DNA of 64,000 bases from Limnohabitans sp. Jir61 (GCF_003063545.1 NZ_NESD01000001.1:930001-994000); one strand, 5' to 3'. Positions 38,981 through 51,440 are shown, counted from the first letter of the stretch. A program made the numbers and translations. The notes: a model not told the origin generated them from the letters alone.

Positions 38981-39898
38981 TTGACTCCACTCCAGGCATC
39001 AGCTCCTGATGCCAATATAGATATCTTCATTGATGCGCTTTGGTTAGAGCACGGTTTGGCACCGAACAGCCTGGCAGCTTATCGGCGCGATTTGAATTTG
39101 CTGTCTGCATGGTTGAACGCCAAGGGGACGCATTTGTTAGCGACTCAAGAGTCAGACTTGCAGCAGTACTTTGCTCATCGTCATGCCGAGACCAAAGCGA
39201 CCAGCGCCAATCGTCGCTTAACCGTGTTCAAACGTTTTTACCGATGGGCCCTGCGTGAGCGCATGTTGTTGGCTGACCCGACGTTGAAACTACTCACAGC
39301 CAAGCAACCTGCGCGTGCGCCCAAAAGTTTGACTGAGGCGCAGGTGGAGAGTTTGCTCAACGCGCCCGATGTGTCCACCGGTTTAGGCATGCGCGACCGC
39401 GCGATGCTGGAGTTGATTTATGCCAGTGGTTTGCGGGTAAGTGAGTTGGTCGACCTCAAAACCTTGCACGTGAGCTTGAACGACGGTGTGTTGCGCATCA
39501 TGGGTAAGGGAAGTAAAGAGCGCTTGGTCCCGTTTGGCGAAGTGGCGCGTGATTGGTTGCAACGCTATTTGAATGAGGCGCGTCCAGCGCTGTTGGCGGG
39601 CCATCAAACCGAAGCGTTGTTTGTGACGGTTCGCGGTAAAAATGCAGGTGAATCCATGACGCGTGCCATGTTTTGGCAGCTCATCAAACGCTATGCCTTG
39701 CAAGCGCAAATCCATGTGCCGATTTCACCGCACACCTTACGCCATGCGTTTGCCACACATTTGCTCAATCACGGGGCCGACTTGCGCGCCGTGCAAATGT
39801 TGCTTGGGCATGCCGATATTTCCACGACCACCATCTACACCCACATTGCGCGTGAGCGTTTGAAGAGTTTGCATGGCCAGCACCACCCGCGCGGTTGA
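38981..39898 (+). CDS. xerD: Site-specific tyrosine recombinase XerD
   Basis: A 305-residue recombinase that with XerC resolves chromosome dimers at dif under FtsK control. An N-terminal SAM-like core-binding domain (FIDALWLEHGLAPNSLAAYRRDL) is followed by the catalytic domain: SGLRVSELV (Arg), SPHTLRHAFATHLLNHGADLRAVQMLLGH-type block with H/R/H, and IYTHIARERL (Tyr nucleophile). Sequence is closer to XerD than XerC. The start is TTG at 38981; no ribosome site is clear. Confidence 0.93.
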   Translation: MTPLQASAPDANIDIFIDALWLEHGLAPNSLAAYRRDLNLLSAWLNAKGTHLLATQESDLQQYFAHRHAETKATSANRRLTVFKRFYRWALRERMLLADPTLKLLTAKQPARAPKSLTEAQVESLLNAPDVSTGLGMRDRAMLELIYASGLRVSELVDLKTLHVSLNDGVLRIMGKGSKERLVPFGEVARDWLQRYLNEARPALLAGHQTEALFVTVRGKNAGESMTRAMFWQLIKRYALQAQIHVPISPHTLRHAFATHLLNHGADLRAVQMLLGHADISTTTIYTHIARERLKSLHGQHHPRG

Positions 39899-39899
39899 T

Positions 39900-40703
39900 T
39901 CAACTACCTAGCAAATAGCTTAGCTCTGCTTCTGTAAAGCCCGCACGTTTGCGGGCTTCTTCGTTGAACGGCGGACGAAGTTTAGGGGCGTCATAGCGCA
40001 ACACCAATTCGCCATAGAGTGATACTGGATCAAGGCCACGTTGTTCGCACAGCCAGCGGTACCAGTGATTACCAATCGCCACATGGCCTACTTCGTCGCG
40101 CAAGATGACGTCCAGCAGTTCGACAGTTTGCAATGCGGCAGGTGTGGCCGCTTGACGCAGTTTGGTTTGAATGAGTGGGGTGGCGTCTAAGCCACGGGCT
40201 TCTAGTGTGCGCGGTACCAGCGCCATACGGGCCAGCACATCGTTCGCAGTCTTCTGACACATGTGCCATAGACCATCGTGGGCATCAAAGTCGCCATAGG
40301 TGTAGCCCATGCTGCGCAAATGCTTGTGCAACATGTCAAAGTGCTGCGATTCTTCATAAGCTACGCGCAACCAGTCGGTATAAAAAGGCTTGGGCATATT
40401 GGGAAAGCGCCAGACGGCATCCAAGGCCAAGTTGATGGCGTTGAATTCGATATGACAGACCGCATGCAACAAAGCGGCTAAGCCATCAGGCGTGAAAGGC
40501 GAGCGTGTGGGCACATCCTTGGCGAGAATCAATCGCGGCAGCGCAGGGCGGCCAGGCATGGCCAAACCAGCATCTGCAGTGATGAGTTGAGTTTCTTCTA
40601 AGCCTATATGGCTTTGTTGTGTCCATAGTGATTGCACCGCCTGGAATTTTTCATCGGGGTCGCACAAGTAAAGGGCACTCAGGGCTAGGGGGCGTAGGCT
40701 CAT
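39900..40703 (-). CDS. DUF455 ferritin-like protein
   Basis: A 267-residue protein of the DUF455 family. The helical core has ferritin-like metal-ligand patterns: HAVCHIEFNAINLALD, YEESQHFDMLHKHL and RDEVGHVAIGNHWYRWL, which together resemble the E..ExxH pairs of di-iron carboxylate proteins. Related proteins include MiaE-like monooxygenases, but the reaction is not known. The ATG at 40703 is used; a GTG at 40730 is also in frame but lies upstream of the likely promoter. It is convergent with xerD and divergent from the carbonic anhydrase gene. Confidence 0.8.
   Translation of the reverse strand: MSLRPLALSALYLCDPDEKFQAVQSLWTQQSHIGLEETQLITADAGLAMPGRPALPRLILAKDVPTRSPFTPDGLAALLHAVCHIEFNAINLALDAVWRFPNMPKPFYTDWLRVAYEESQHFDMLHKHLRSMGYTYGDFDAHDGLWHMCQKTANDVLARMALVPRTLEARGLDATPLIQTKLRQAATPAALQTVELLDVILRDEVGHVAIGNHWYRWLCEQRGLDPVSLYGELVLRYDAPKLRPPFNEEARKRAGFTEAELSYLLGS
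39937..39959 (+). terminator. Candidate xerD terminator inside the DUF455 3' end
   Basis: AAGCCCGCA-CGTT-TGCGGGCTT is a perfect 9-bp stem followed by CTTCTTC, 39 bases after the xerD stop. It lies in the DUF455 coding sequence on the other strand. The T-run is weak, so this is tentative. Confidence 0.35.
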
Positions 40704-40705
40704 CC

Positions 40706-40717
40706 TTACAATTGTAA
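40706..40717. promoter_or_regulatory. Palindromic -10 element shared by divergent genes
   Basis: TTACAATTGTAA is a perfect 12-bp palindrome in the 38-base gap between the DUF455 ATG (40703) and the carbonic anhydrase ATG (40742). It contains TACAAT on both strands (40707-40712 plus, 40716-40711 minus). The plus start would be near 40719; the minus start near 40704, giving a nearly leaderless DUF455 message. Confidence 0.45.
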
Positions 40718-40741
40718 AAACCAAAATCACAGGAGACTTTC

Positions 40742-41266
40742 ATGGCTGTTTACCAACTCGATACGCTGACCCCAGACATTGCCGACTCGGCCTGGGTGGC
40801 TGACAACGCCCAAGTGATTGGCGATGTGCACATGGCCGTCGACAGCAGCGTGTGGTTCAGCAGCGTGGTGCGTGGCGACACGGCTACCATTCGCATTGGC
40901 GAAGGCACCAACATCCAAGACGGCAGCGTGTTGCACGCTGATGTGGGCATTCCACTCACCATTGGCAAGCATGTGACGGTGGGGCACATGGTTCAGCTGC
41001 ATGGCTGCACGATTGGTGATGAGTCGTTGATTGGCATTGGGGCTGTTGTGCTTAATGGCGCAAAGATTGGTAAGAACTGTTTGGTCGGCGCGGGCTCGCT
41101 CGTGACCGAAGGCAAAGAGTTTCCAGATGGCTCCATGATTTTGGGAAGCCCTGCCAAGGTGGTGCGCGAGCTCACTCATGAGCAAATTGAAGGGTTGCGC
41201 CGCAGTGCGCAACACTATGTGACTAACAAAAACCGCTTCAAAGCGGGTTTAAAGAAAATTGCTTGA
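40742..41266 (+). CDS. Gamma-class carbonic anhydrase family protein
   Basis: A 174-residue left-handed beta-helix protein of hexapeptide repeats (WVADNAQVIGDVHMAVDSSVWF onward). The three metal-ligand histidines expected of gamma carbonic anhydrases can be placed in SVLHAD and VTVGHMVQLHGC, and the RGDTATIRIGEGTNIQDG block is typical of the YrdA/PaaY/CaiE group. Activity in this subgroup is often unproven. The ATG has AGGAGA in front. hslO overlaps its stop by one base (TGATG). Confidence 0.88.
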   Translation: MAVYQLDTLTPDIADSAWVADNAQVIGDVHMAVDSSVWFSSVVRGDTATIRIGEGTNIQDGSVLHADVGIPLTIGKHVTVGHMVQLHGCTIGDESLIGIGAVVLNGAKIGKNCLVGAGSLVTEGKEFPDGSMILGSPAKVVRELTHEQIEGLRRSAQHYVTNKNRFKAGLKKIA

Positions 41267-42240
41267 TGTCTCAACTGCATAAATTTTTGTTCGATGGTTT
41301 GCCCGTGCGTGGCATGTTGGTGCAGCTCACCGATGTGTGGCAAGAGGTGCTCAAACGCCGTGCGGCCAATGCCGAAACCGGCGCTTACCCAGAGGCAGTG
41401 CGCCATCTGCTGGGTGAGATGACGGCAGCTTCGGTGCTGATGCAATCGAACATCAAATTCAACGGTGCCTTGGTGATGCAAATTTTTGGCGATGGTCCTT
41501 TGAAGCTGGCCGTGGTCGAAGTACAACCCAACCTGAGCTTGCGTGCTACGGCCAAAGTGGTGGGCGAGTTGGGCGATGCCAGTACCTTGCCCGAGATGGT
41601 CAACGTCAACAACGAAGGCAAATGCGCCATCACGCTCGACCCGCTCAATAAAATGCCAGGCCAGCAGCCTTACCAAGGTGTGGTGCCTTTGTTTGACGAT
41701 CATCGCAACAAGCTCGACAAGTTCAGCGATGTGTTGCAGCACTACATGTTGCAAAGTGAGCAGCTTGACACCACCTTGGTTTTGGCCGCGAACGACACTA
41801 CGGCGGCTGGCTTGTTGATCCAACGGTTGCCCATCAAGGGTGAGGGCAATTTGGCCGCCAAGGCGAGCATGGAAGATGAAGACGAAATTGGTCGTAGCGA
41901 AGACTACAACCGCATTTCTATCTTGGCATCAAGCTTGACCGCCGATGAGTTACTGAGCCTCGATGCCGAAACGATTTTGCGACGCTTGTTCTGGGAAGAA
42001 AAACTCGTGCGCTTCGAGCCACTCACGCCCAGCTTTGCCTGCTCATGCAGCCGCGAGCGTGTGAGCAACATGATTCGCAGCTTGGGCACTGAGGAAGTGG
42101 AAAGCATCTTGGCCGAGCGTGGCGAGGTGGAGGTGGGCTGCGATTTTTGTGGCGAGCAATACCGCTATGACGCGGTGGATGCAGCTCAAATCTTTACTGG
42201 CACACCAACGCCCCCACCAGCACCCTCATCGCTGCAATAA
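41266..42240 (+). CDS. hslO: Redox-regulated chaperone Hsp33
   Basis: A 324-residue Hsp33, a holdase activated when oxidative stress releases zinc from its C-terminal redox switch. The four zinc cysteines are present as CSC (FACSCSRERV) and CDFC (VGCDFCGEQY). The N-terminal region (LHKFLFDGLPVRGMLVQL) and EVQPNLSLRATAKV match the family. A TTG three bases earlier is also possible. No sigma-32 promoter was seen directly before it; it is coupled to the carbonic anhydrase gene. Confidence 0.95.
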   Translation: MSQLHKFLFDGLPVRGMLVQLTDVWQEVLKRRAANAETGAYPEAVRHLLGEMTAASVLMQSNIKFNGALVMQIFGDGPLKLAVVEVQPNLSLRATAKVVGELGDASTLPEMVNVNNEGKCAITLDPLNKMPGQQPYQGVVPLFDDHRNKLDKFSDVLQHYMLQSEQLDTTLVLAANDTTAAGLLIQRLPIKGEGNLAAKASMEDEDEIGRSEDYNRISILASSLTADELLSLDAETILRRLFWEEKLVRFEPLTPSFACSCSRERVSNMIRSLGTEEVESILAERGEVEVGCDFCGEQYRYDAVDAAQIFTGTPTPPPAPSSLQ

Positions 42241-42246
42241 GGCGGC

Positions 42247-42882
42247 TCAGCCTTTGACGAGGCTGGTGAACAAGCGGTGTTCACAGTCACCGTCACCGCA
42301 GGTCTCACACGGGCCACTCCAGCGTGTGGGCGGCTCTGGGCGTTCTAGCTGCTTGGCCCAGTCTGGTGCTTGGCGGCCAATGCAAAACAAAGCGTTTTCT
42401 AAGCGTTGCTCGCCAGTGCCGTAAACCACTTGGTAAGGCTGGCCAGCCAGGCCCAACATGTGCCGCACGGCTGCATCGACGGGTTCACGCACGTGTGGGC
42501 CATCGCGTTGCAAGCCGTCACTCACCCAAGGCAAATCAAGTCCAGTGAGCAGGGTGACGTTGTATACCGATTGATGCGCCAAGGCCATGGCATTCAAGCT
42601 CTCGTCGTTGAACAGCATTTGGCTATAGACAGCCGTCATCAAAGGGGTTGTGTCCGCAATCACCACGGCATGCGCTGGCGTTGCCAGTACGCGTTCTATT
42701 TGCGTTTCGACGATGTGCAACTGTTCGTCTTGGCGAGGTGTCCGCTGGTGGGCGTCGCACCATTCGCGCAGGTATTCGTCGACGCGGTACACGGTTAAGC
42801 CTGACTCTTGTAAACGCGCGCTAAGGGCCAAAGCCAGCTGTGACTTGCCTGTGCTTTCAGCGCCGAGCAGAGCAATTTTCAT
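42247..42882 (-). CDS. NadR-like nicotinamide riboside kinase (P-loop ATPase)
   Basis: A 211-residue P-loop protein: GAESTGKS (residues 7-14) is the Walker A, followed by RVDEYLREWC and VIADTTPLMTAVY. This matches the C-terminal ribosylnicotinamide kinase domain of NadR; neither the NadR repressor nor the NMN adenylyltransferase domain is present. The adjacent pnuC gene, overlapping by ATGA, supports salvage of nicotinamide riboside. A Cys-rich C-terminal stretch (CETCGDGDCEHR) resembles a small metal site and is not part of typical NadR. The ATG at 42882 was chosen at the start of the nucleotide-binding fold. Confidence 0.8.
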   Translation of the reverse strand: MKIALLGAESTGKSQLALALSARLQESGLTVYRVDEYLREWCDAHQRTPRQDEQLHIVETQIERVLATPAHAVVIADTTPLMTAVYSQMLFNDESLNAMALAHQSVYNVTLLTGLDLPWVSDGLQRDGPHVREPVDAAVRHMLGLAGQPYQVVYGTGEQRLENALFCIGRQAPDWAKQLERPEPPTRWSGPCETCGDGDCEHRLFTSLVKG

Positions 42883-43490
42883 GCGGCTTCCACTTGGGCG
42901 TGCTGGGCCCATGTGCGCCAACCCACCGCACTGAGTGCAATGAATGCGAGGTAGAGCAGGGTGGTGAGCCACAAGCCCTTCCAGGCAAAAAGCCCAGCAG
43001 CCACGATGTTGACGATGATCCAAACCGCCCAGTTTTCTAAGCGCTTGTGTGCAAGCAAATATTGGCCTACCAAACTAAAGGCAGTGGGGAAGGCGTCCCA
43101 CCAAGGCACATCGGTATCGGTGAAGTTCAGTAGCACGGCACCCGTGCTCAGCCAAAGCAAGCTGCCCATCAAAGCCAAGGTGAAGCGCTGGCGCGCAGGC
43201 ATGCGTGTGACGGGCAAGGCGGAGCCCTGTATGCCGCGCAGCCACACAGTCCAACCCCACAAGGCCAAGACGACGAAGAGCACTTGCAACAGCGCATCTC
43301 CATACAAGCGTTGGCTCCAAAACAAAAAGAAATACAGCACAGAGCTGATAGCGGCCAAAGGCCAACCCCAATGCAACTCAACGATGTTGCACACGATCAT
43401 CGCGAAGGCCAGCAGCACAGCGATGAGTTCAAGCCAAGAAGTGTCGAGGCCCCAAAGGGTGAATGCGGTCGAGAAAAGGAGTTCGGTCAC
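42879..43490 (-). CDS. pnuC: PnuC-family nicotinamide riboside transporter
   Basis: A 203-residue protein with about seven hydrophobic segments and the tryptophan-rich PnuC blocks (WGWPLAAISSVLYFFLFW, LWGWTVWLRG, NWAVWIIVN). PnuC facilitates entry of nicotinamide riboside, which the cytosolic kinase then traps by phosphorylation. The kinase gene follows with an ATGA overlap, and the start overlaps ftsB. Thiamine-transporting relatives (PnuT) exist, but the neighbouring kinase favours nicotinamide riboside. Confidence 0.87.
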   Translation of the reverse strand: MTELLFSTAFTLWGLDTSWLELIAVLLAFAMIVCNIVELHWGWPLAAISSVLYFFLFWSQRLYGDALLQVLFVVLALWGWTVWLRGIQGSALPVTRMPARQRFTLALMGSLLWLSTGAVLLNFTDTDVPWWDAFPTAFSLVGQYLLAHKRLENWAVWIIVNIVAAGLFAWKGLWLTTLLYLAFIALSAVGWRTWAQHAQVEAA

Positions 43491-43759
43491 TTCGCGATTT
43501 GCACGAAGACTTCGTTCGGCTTGACCATGCCGATTTCAGAGCGTGCACGCTCTTCGACCATTTCCAGACCGTCTTTGAGGTCGTGGAGTTCTGCGCTGAG
43601 GCGGTCGTTGGCCAGTTGCGCGGCAGCGTTTTGCTGCTTTTGATCCTTCAATACCTCGCGCAGACGGATCACGTCTGGCAAGCTGCCGCGACCAAACCAC
43701 AGCTGGCCCTGCAGCACAAGCAGCAGGGCAATCAGCACGAGGTGGAGTGGGCGCAGCAT
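43487..43759 (-). CDS. ftsB: Cell division protein FtsB
   Basis: A 90-residue bitopic protein: an N-terminal membrane segment (LHLVLIALLLVLQGQLWFG) and a periplasmic coiled coil (LREVLKDQKQQNAAAQLANDR) followed by EERARSEIGMVKPNE, the FtsB/DivIC end motif. It forms the FtsQLB complex of the divisome. eno lies nine bases upstream on the same strand, the standard eno-ftsB order; pnuC overlaps its stop by four bases. Confidence 0.93.
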   Translation of the reverse strand: MLRPLHLVLIALLLVLQGQLWFGRGSLPDVIRLREVLKDQKQQNAAAQLANDRLSAELHDLKDGLEMVEERARSEIGMVKPNEVFVQIAK

Positions 43760-43768
43760 GACCAGCGA

Positions 43769-45067
<1,299 letters not shown>

Positions 45068-45106
45068 TCAAGTTTTAAAAGGGGTTTGTGGCTGCGTGCG
45101 TGGCAC

Positions 45107-45964
45107 TCAGGCCTCAAAGTTGTTTTCTAAGAAGGGGCGTTTTTTGGTCACGGCATCGAGCTCGACCAAAGTTTCCAGCAAAGCTTTCATCTTGTTCAAT
45201 GGCACGGCATTGGGCCCATCGGACCAAGCTTCTGAAGGGCAAGGATGGGTTTCCATGAACAGACCAGCCACGCCTGCGGCCACGCCTGCGCGGGCCAACA
45301 CAGGCACCATTTCACGAGCACCACCGCTCACAGTGCCTTGGCCGCCCGGCTTTTGCACTGAGTGGGTCACATCAAACACCACAGGCGCGCCGGTCTTGCG
45401 CATTTCTGCCAAGCTGACCATGTCTGCCACGAGGTTGTTGTAGCCAAAGCTCACGCCGCGTTCGCAGGCCAAGAAGTTGTCTTCGGGCAAGCCAGCTTCA
45501 CGTGCGGCGTCGCGGGCTTTATCAATGACGTTTTTCATGTCCCAAGGGGCCAAGAACTGGCCCTTCTTGATGTTCACCGGTTTGCCCGATTGCGCGACAG
45601 CGCGGATGAAGTCGGTTTGGCGGCACAAGAAGGCGGGTGTTTGCAACACATCAACCACGCTGGCCACGGTTTTGACCTGCGATTCGTCATGTACATCGGT
45701 GAGGATGGGTAGGTGCAATTGGCGACGCACTTCGTCGAGGATCTTCAAGCCGGCATCCATGCCCACGCCACGCTTGGTGCTGCCAGAGGAGCGGTTGGCT
45801 TTGTCGAACGAGCCTTTGTAGATCAATGGAATGCCCAAGCCCGAACAAATCTCTTTGAGCTGACCAGCCACGTCGATGGACATTTCCAAGCCCTCGATCG
45901 AGCAAGTGCCTGCGATCAAAAAGAAACGTTGGTTCAGGCCAACATCGAATCCGCAAAGTTTCAT
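45107..45964 (-). CDS. kdsA: 3-deoxy-D-manno-octulosonate 8-phosphate synthase
   Basis: A 285-residue aldolase that condenses arabinose-5-phosphate and phosphoenolpyruvate to Kdo-8-phosphate for LPS inner core. SFDKANRSS and [12 protein letters not shown] are family motifs. C21 in AGTCSIEG sits where metal-dependent enzymes (Aquifex type) have cysteine and E. coli has asparagine, and [10 protein letters not shown] is also Aquifex-like; I infer a metal-dependent enzyme. The gene is between pyrG and eno, where enolase supplies its PEP substrate. Confidence 0.96.
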   Translation of the reverse strand: MKLCGFDVGLNQRFFLIAGTCSIEGLEMSIDVAGQLKEICSGLGIPLIYKGSFDKANRSSGSTKRGVGMDAGLKILDEVRRQLHLPILTDVHDESQVKTVASVVDVLQTPAFLCRQTDFIRAVAQSGKPVNIKKGQFLAPWDMKNVIDKARDAAREAGLPEDNFLACERGVSFGYNNLVADMVSLAEMRKTGAPVVFDVTHSVQKPGGQGTVSGGAREMVPVLARAGVAAGVAGLFMETHPCPSEAWSDGPNAVPLNKMKALLETLVELDAVTKKRPFLENNFEA

Positions 45965-45985
45965 GGTGTGTCCTGTTTTCTAAAG

Positions 45986-48922
<2,937 letters not shown>

Positions 48923-48953
48923 TTTTTCACACTCACTTTTTCATTGAAGCAAC

Positions 48954-49403
48954 ATGAAACTCGACGTCAAAATTCTTGATCCCCGCATGGCCGACCAATT
49001 GCCGCAATACGCCACGCCTGGCAGCGCTGGCTTGGATTTGCGCGCTTGTTTGGATGCCCCCATCACGCTAGAACCCAATGCTTGGCAATTGGTGCCTACG
49101 GGCATTGCCATCCATTTGGCTGACCCCTCTTATGCTGCGCTCATCTTGCCTCGTTCGGGTTTGGGCCACAAACACGGCATTGTGTTGGGCAACCTCGTCG
49201 GGTTGATTGACAGCGACTACCAAGGCCAACTCATGGTCAGCGCTTGGAACCGCAGCGATGTGGCATTCACGCTGGAGCCGATGGAGCGATTGGCTCAGCT
49301 GGTCATCGTGCCTGTGGTGCAAGCTCAGTTCAATGTGGTGAACGAATTTGCAGCGCCCACTGAGCGCGGTGAGGGCGGTTACGGCTCGACCGGTAAGAAG
49401 TAA
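48954..49403 (+). CDS. dut: dUTP diphosphatase
   Basis: A 149-residue trimeric dUTPase that hydrolyses dUTP to dUMP, keeping uracil out of DNA and supplying dTMP synthesis. The five conserved motifs can be followed: [44 protein letters not shown] and the flexible C-terminal [13 protein letters not shown]. Length is that of E. coli Dut (151). Its stop lies one base from the convergent slyD-type gene. Confidence 0.97.
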   Translation: MKLDVKILDPRMADQLPQYATPGSAGLDLRACLDAPITLEPNAWQLVPTGIAIHLADPSYAALILPRSGLGHKHGIVLGNLVGLIDSDYQGQLMVSAWNRSDVAFTLEPMERLAQLVIVPVVQAQFNVVNEFAAPTERGEGGYGSTGKK

Positions 49404-49404
49404 A

Positions 49405-49929
49405 TCAGTGCAACAAATCGTTGCCCGGTGCTTGCGCTTCAATCTTGAAAAAGCCAGTGCCCAAAGTGCCGCGCTCTTGTTCCTCTTGCGTGGCCTCGCG
49501 CACCGATTGCACATCGAGGTGAATGCGAATCGCAATGCCTGCCAGTGGGTGATTGCCGTCTAACACCACATGCTCGGGGTAGAGCTCGGTCACGGTGTAG
49601 AGCAAGTCTTGTGGCGCATCGGGGTTGCAGCCCGCGGGCAGAGCGTGACCCTCAACCGTGTGACCTTCTTCCAGCTCTTTGGGGAAGCGCGAGCGCGCTT
49701 CTAAAAACACCAAGTTTTCGTCGTAGTCGCCAAAGGCTTCTTCGGGTTCGAGCTGCAAATCGATGTGGTCGCCCACGCTATGGCCTTGCAGGGCTTCTTC
49801 GATTTTGGCCAGCAAGTCATCGCCGCCCACCAAAAATTCGACTGGGCTGTCCAATTCGTCCAGCACCTCGCCCAAAGTGTCTTTCAAGGTCCAAGTTAAG
49901 CCGACCACGCAGTGTTGTGTAATTTCCAT
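49405..49929 (-). CDS. SlyD-type FKBP peptidyl-prolyl cis-trans isomerase
   Basis: A 174-residue SlyD/FkpA-like FKBP. The FKBP half-domains flank an inserted chaperone flap: VGLTWTLKDTLGEVLDE, VEFLVGGDDLLAKIEEALQG, EPEEAFGDYDENLV, and the return strand with VVLDGNHPLAGIAIRIHL. The His/Cys-rich metal-binding tail of E. coli SlyD is missing. It is divergent from the roxA-like gene with only 19 bases between start codons. Confidence 0.9.
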   Translation of the reverse strand: MEITQHCVVGLTWTLKDTLGEVLDELDSPVEFLVGGDDLLAKIEEALQGHSVGDHIDLQLEPEEAFGDYDENLVFLEARSRFPKELEEGHTVEGHALPAGCNPDAPQDLLYTVTELYPEHVVLDGNHPLAGIAIRIHLDVQSVREATQEEQERGTLGTGFFKIEAQAPGNDLLH

Positions 49930-49948
49930 AAGGCAAAATTGTCGCACG

Positions 49949-51088
49949 ATGAATGTGAACAAACCCCTGACCCTGCTCGGCGGCATCAGCCCTGCCGAAT
50001 TTATGAGCACCTATTGGCAGCGCAAGCCCTTGTTGGTGCGCCAAGCCATCCCCGAATTCAAAGCCTTGCTCAGCCGTCCTGAGTTGTTTGACTTGGCTGA
50101 ACAAAACGAGGTCGAGTCTCGCTTGGTCATCGGCGCCAACGGCGGCAAGCGCGACTGGCAGATGCAGCGCGGCCCCTTCAAGCGCCGCGCCATCCCCAAG
50201 CTGACCGAGCGTGATTGGACCTTGTTGGTGCAAGGTGTGGACTTACACGACGACCGCGTGGCTGCTTTGATGCAGCAATTCCGTTTCATCCCAGACGCCC
50301 GTTTGGACGATGTGATGATCAGCTATGCCACCGAAGGCGGCGGCGTGGGCCCGCACTTTGACAGCTACGACGTGTTTTTACTCCAAGCTCACGGTCAACG
50401 CCGCTGGCGCATTGGTCGACAAAAAGACCTGTCGCTCGTACCCGACATGCCGTTGAAAATTTTGGCCAATTTCAAGCCCGAACATGATTGGGTGCTCAAC
50501 CCTGGCGACATGCTCTACTTGCCACCGCGTTATGCGCACGATGGCATTGCACAGGGCGAGTGCATGACGTACTCAGTGGGCTTTCGTGTACCTCAAACCG
50601 GCGACTTAGCACGTGAGTTGTTGGTGCGTTTGAGCGAAGGCGCTGAAGATGCGGCAGGTTGCGATTTGTACAAAGACGCTACTCAGCCTGCTGTGTCCAA
50701 ACCTGCTGCCATGCCTGAAGGTTTGGCTGAATTTGCGAAATCAGCCCTGCAAAAAGCATTAAAAGATCCTAAAGCGCTGCAACGCGCTTTGGGTGAATAT
50801 TTGACTGAGCCAAAAGCCAATGTTTGGTTTGAAATTGGTGATACGCCCAATAGACTCAAATCCGTGCGTTTAGACCGACGAAGCAAGATGATGTACGACG
50901 CACATCACATCTTTTTGAATGGTGAAAGCTGGCGGGCTGCAGGCAAGGATGCTGCATTGATGCGCCAATTGGCTGATGCGCGGGAATTAACGTCAGTAGA
51001 TCTGGCCAAAGCCAGTACAGAGGCGCTGAGTTTGATGATGGAGTGGTGTGATGATGGTTGGCTCCATCCTGGTGCATCAAAACCGTGA
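49949..51088 (+). CDS. RoxA/YcfD-like ribosomal protein uL16 arginine hydroxylase (JmjC/cupin oxygenase)
   Basis: A 379-residue 2-oxoglutarate/Fe(II) oxygenase. The Fe-binding triad is visible as H136 and D138 (GPHFDSYDVF) and H198 (PPRYAHDG), matching the layout of E. coli YcfD (RoxA), which hydroxylates an arginine of ribosomal protein L16. A C-terminal winged-helix-like region follows. Family length is about 370-390. The ATG at 49949 gives the usual N-terminus. It is followed by an independent promoter for a small lipoprotein. Confidence 0.88.
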   Translation: MNVNKPLTLLGGISPAEFMSTYWQRKPLLVRQAIPEFKALLSRPELFDLAEQNEVESRLVIGANGGKRDWQMQRGPFKRRAIPKLTERDWTLLVQGVDLHDDRVAALMQQFRFIPDARLDDVMISYATEGGGVGPHFDSYDVFLLQAHGQRRWRIGRQKDLSLVPDMPLKILANFKPEHDWVLNPGDMLYLPPRYAHDGIAQGECMTYSVGFRVPQTGDLARELLVRLSEGAEDAAGCDLYKDATQPAVSKPAAMPEGLAEFAKSALQKALKDPKALQRALGEYLTEPKANVWFEIGDTPNRLKSVRLDRRSKMMYDAHHIFLNGESWRAAGKDAALMRQLADARELTSVDLAKASTEALSLMMEWCDDGWLHPGASKP

Positions 51089-51113
51089 CTTTGACGTGCA
51101 GCTGACAGCCGCT

Positions 51114-51142
51114 TTGATAGGTCATAGGAATTACCCTATAAT
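51114..51142 (+). promoter_or_regulatory. Sigma-70 promoter for the small lipoprotein gene
   Basis: TTGATA (51114-51119) and a perfect TATAAT (51137-51142) are separated by 17 bases, an almost ideal sigma-70 promoter. Transcription would start near 51149, leaving a leader of about 94 bases before the ATG at 51243. Confidence 0.75.
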
Positions 51143-51158
51143 CCTGCTCTGAATTGAA

Positions 51159-51213
51159 GAGCTCGAGCTCCTTAGTTTGGTTGTGGTGAAAGCCACAGCA
51201 ATTTCCGGAAATT
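51159..51213 (+). promoter_or_regulatory. Structured leader with three inverted repeats
   Basis: The leader of the lipoprotein gene holds GAGCTCGAGCTC (51159-51170), a TGTGG/CCACA stem (about 51182-51198) and the palindrome AATTTCCGGAAATT (51200-51213). They may protect or regulate the message; no known riboswitch class was recognised. Confidence 0.35.
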
Positions 51214-51242
51214 GTTTTCATCCCCCCTTAAGGAAAATTCAC

Positions 51243-51419
51243 ATGAACAAGTCAATCCTGTTGGCATCTTTGTTGGCTGCTGCCGCTCTCGTCGCTTGCG
51301 GCAAAAAAGAAGCTCCTGCTGTTGAAGCCGCTCCTGCTGCTGCTTCTGCTGCTGTTGAAGCTGCTTCTACTGTGGCCTCTGAAGCCGCTGCTCCAGCCTC
51401 TGACGCTGCTAGCAAGTAA
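51243..51419 (+). CDS. Small Ala-rich lipoprotein
   Basis: A 58-residue protein: an N-terminal signal (MNKSILLASLLAAAALVAC) with lipobox LVAC (Cys19), then KKEAPAVEAAP and an Ala/Ser/Glu-rich low-complexity tail. After processing only about 40 residues remain, attached to a membrane by the lipid. No function can be assigned; similar small alanine-rich lipoproteins occur in related bacteria. It has its own near-consensus promoter, a strong ribosome site (AAGGA) and a terminator, so it is probably well expressed as a single gene. Confidence 0.85.
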   Translation: MNKSILLASLLAAAALVACGKKEAPAVEAAPAAASAAVEAASTVASEAAAPASDAASK

Positions 51420-51440
51420 TCAGTTTTCAAACTGAACGCA

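Noticed and set aside
42247..42882. Full-length trifunctional NadR
   Set aside because: Only the P-loop kinase domain is present; there is no helix-turn-helix and no adenylyltransferase domain.
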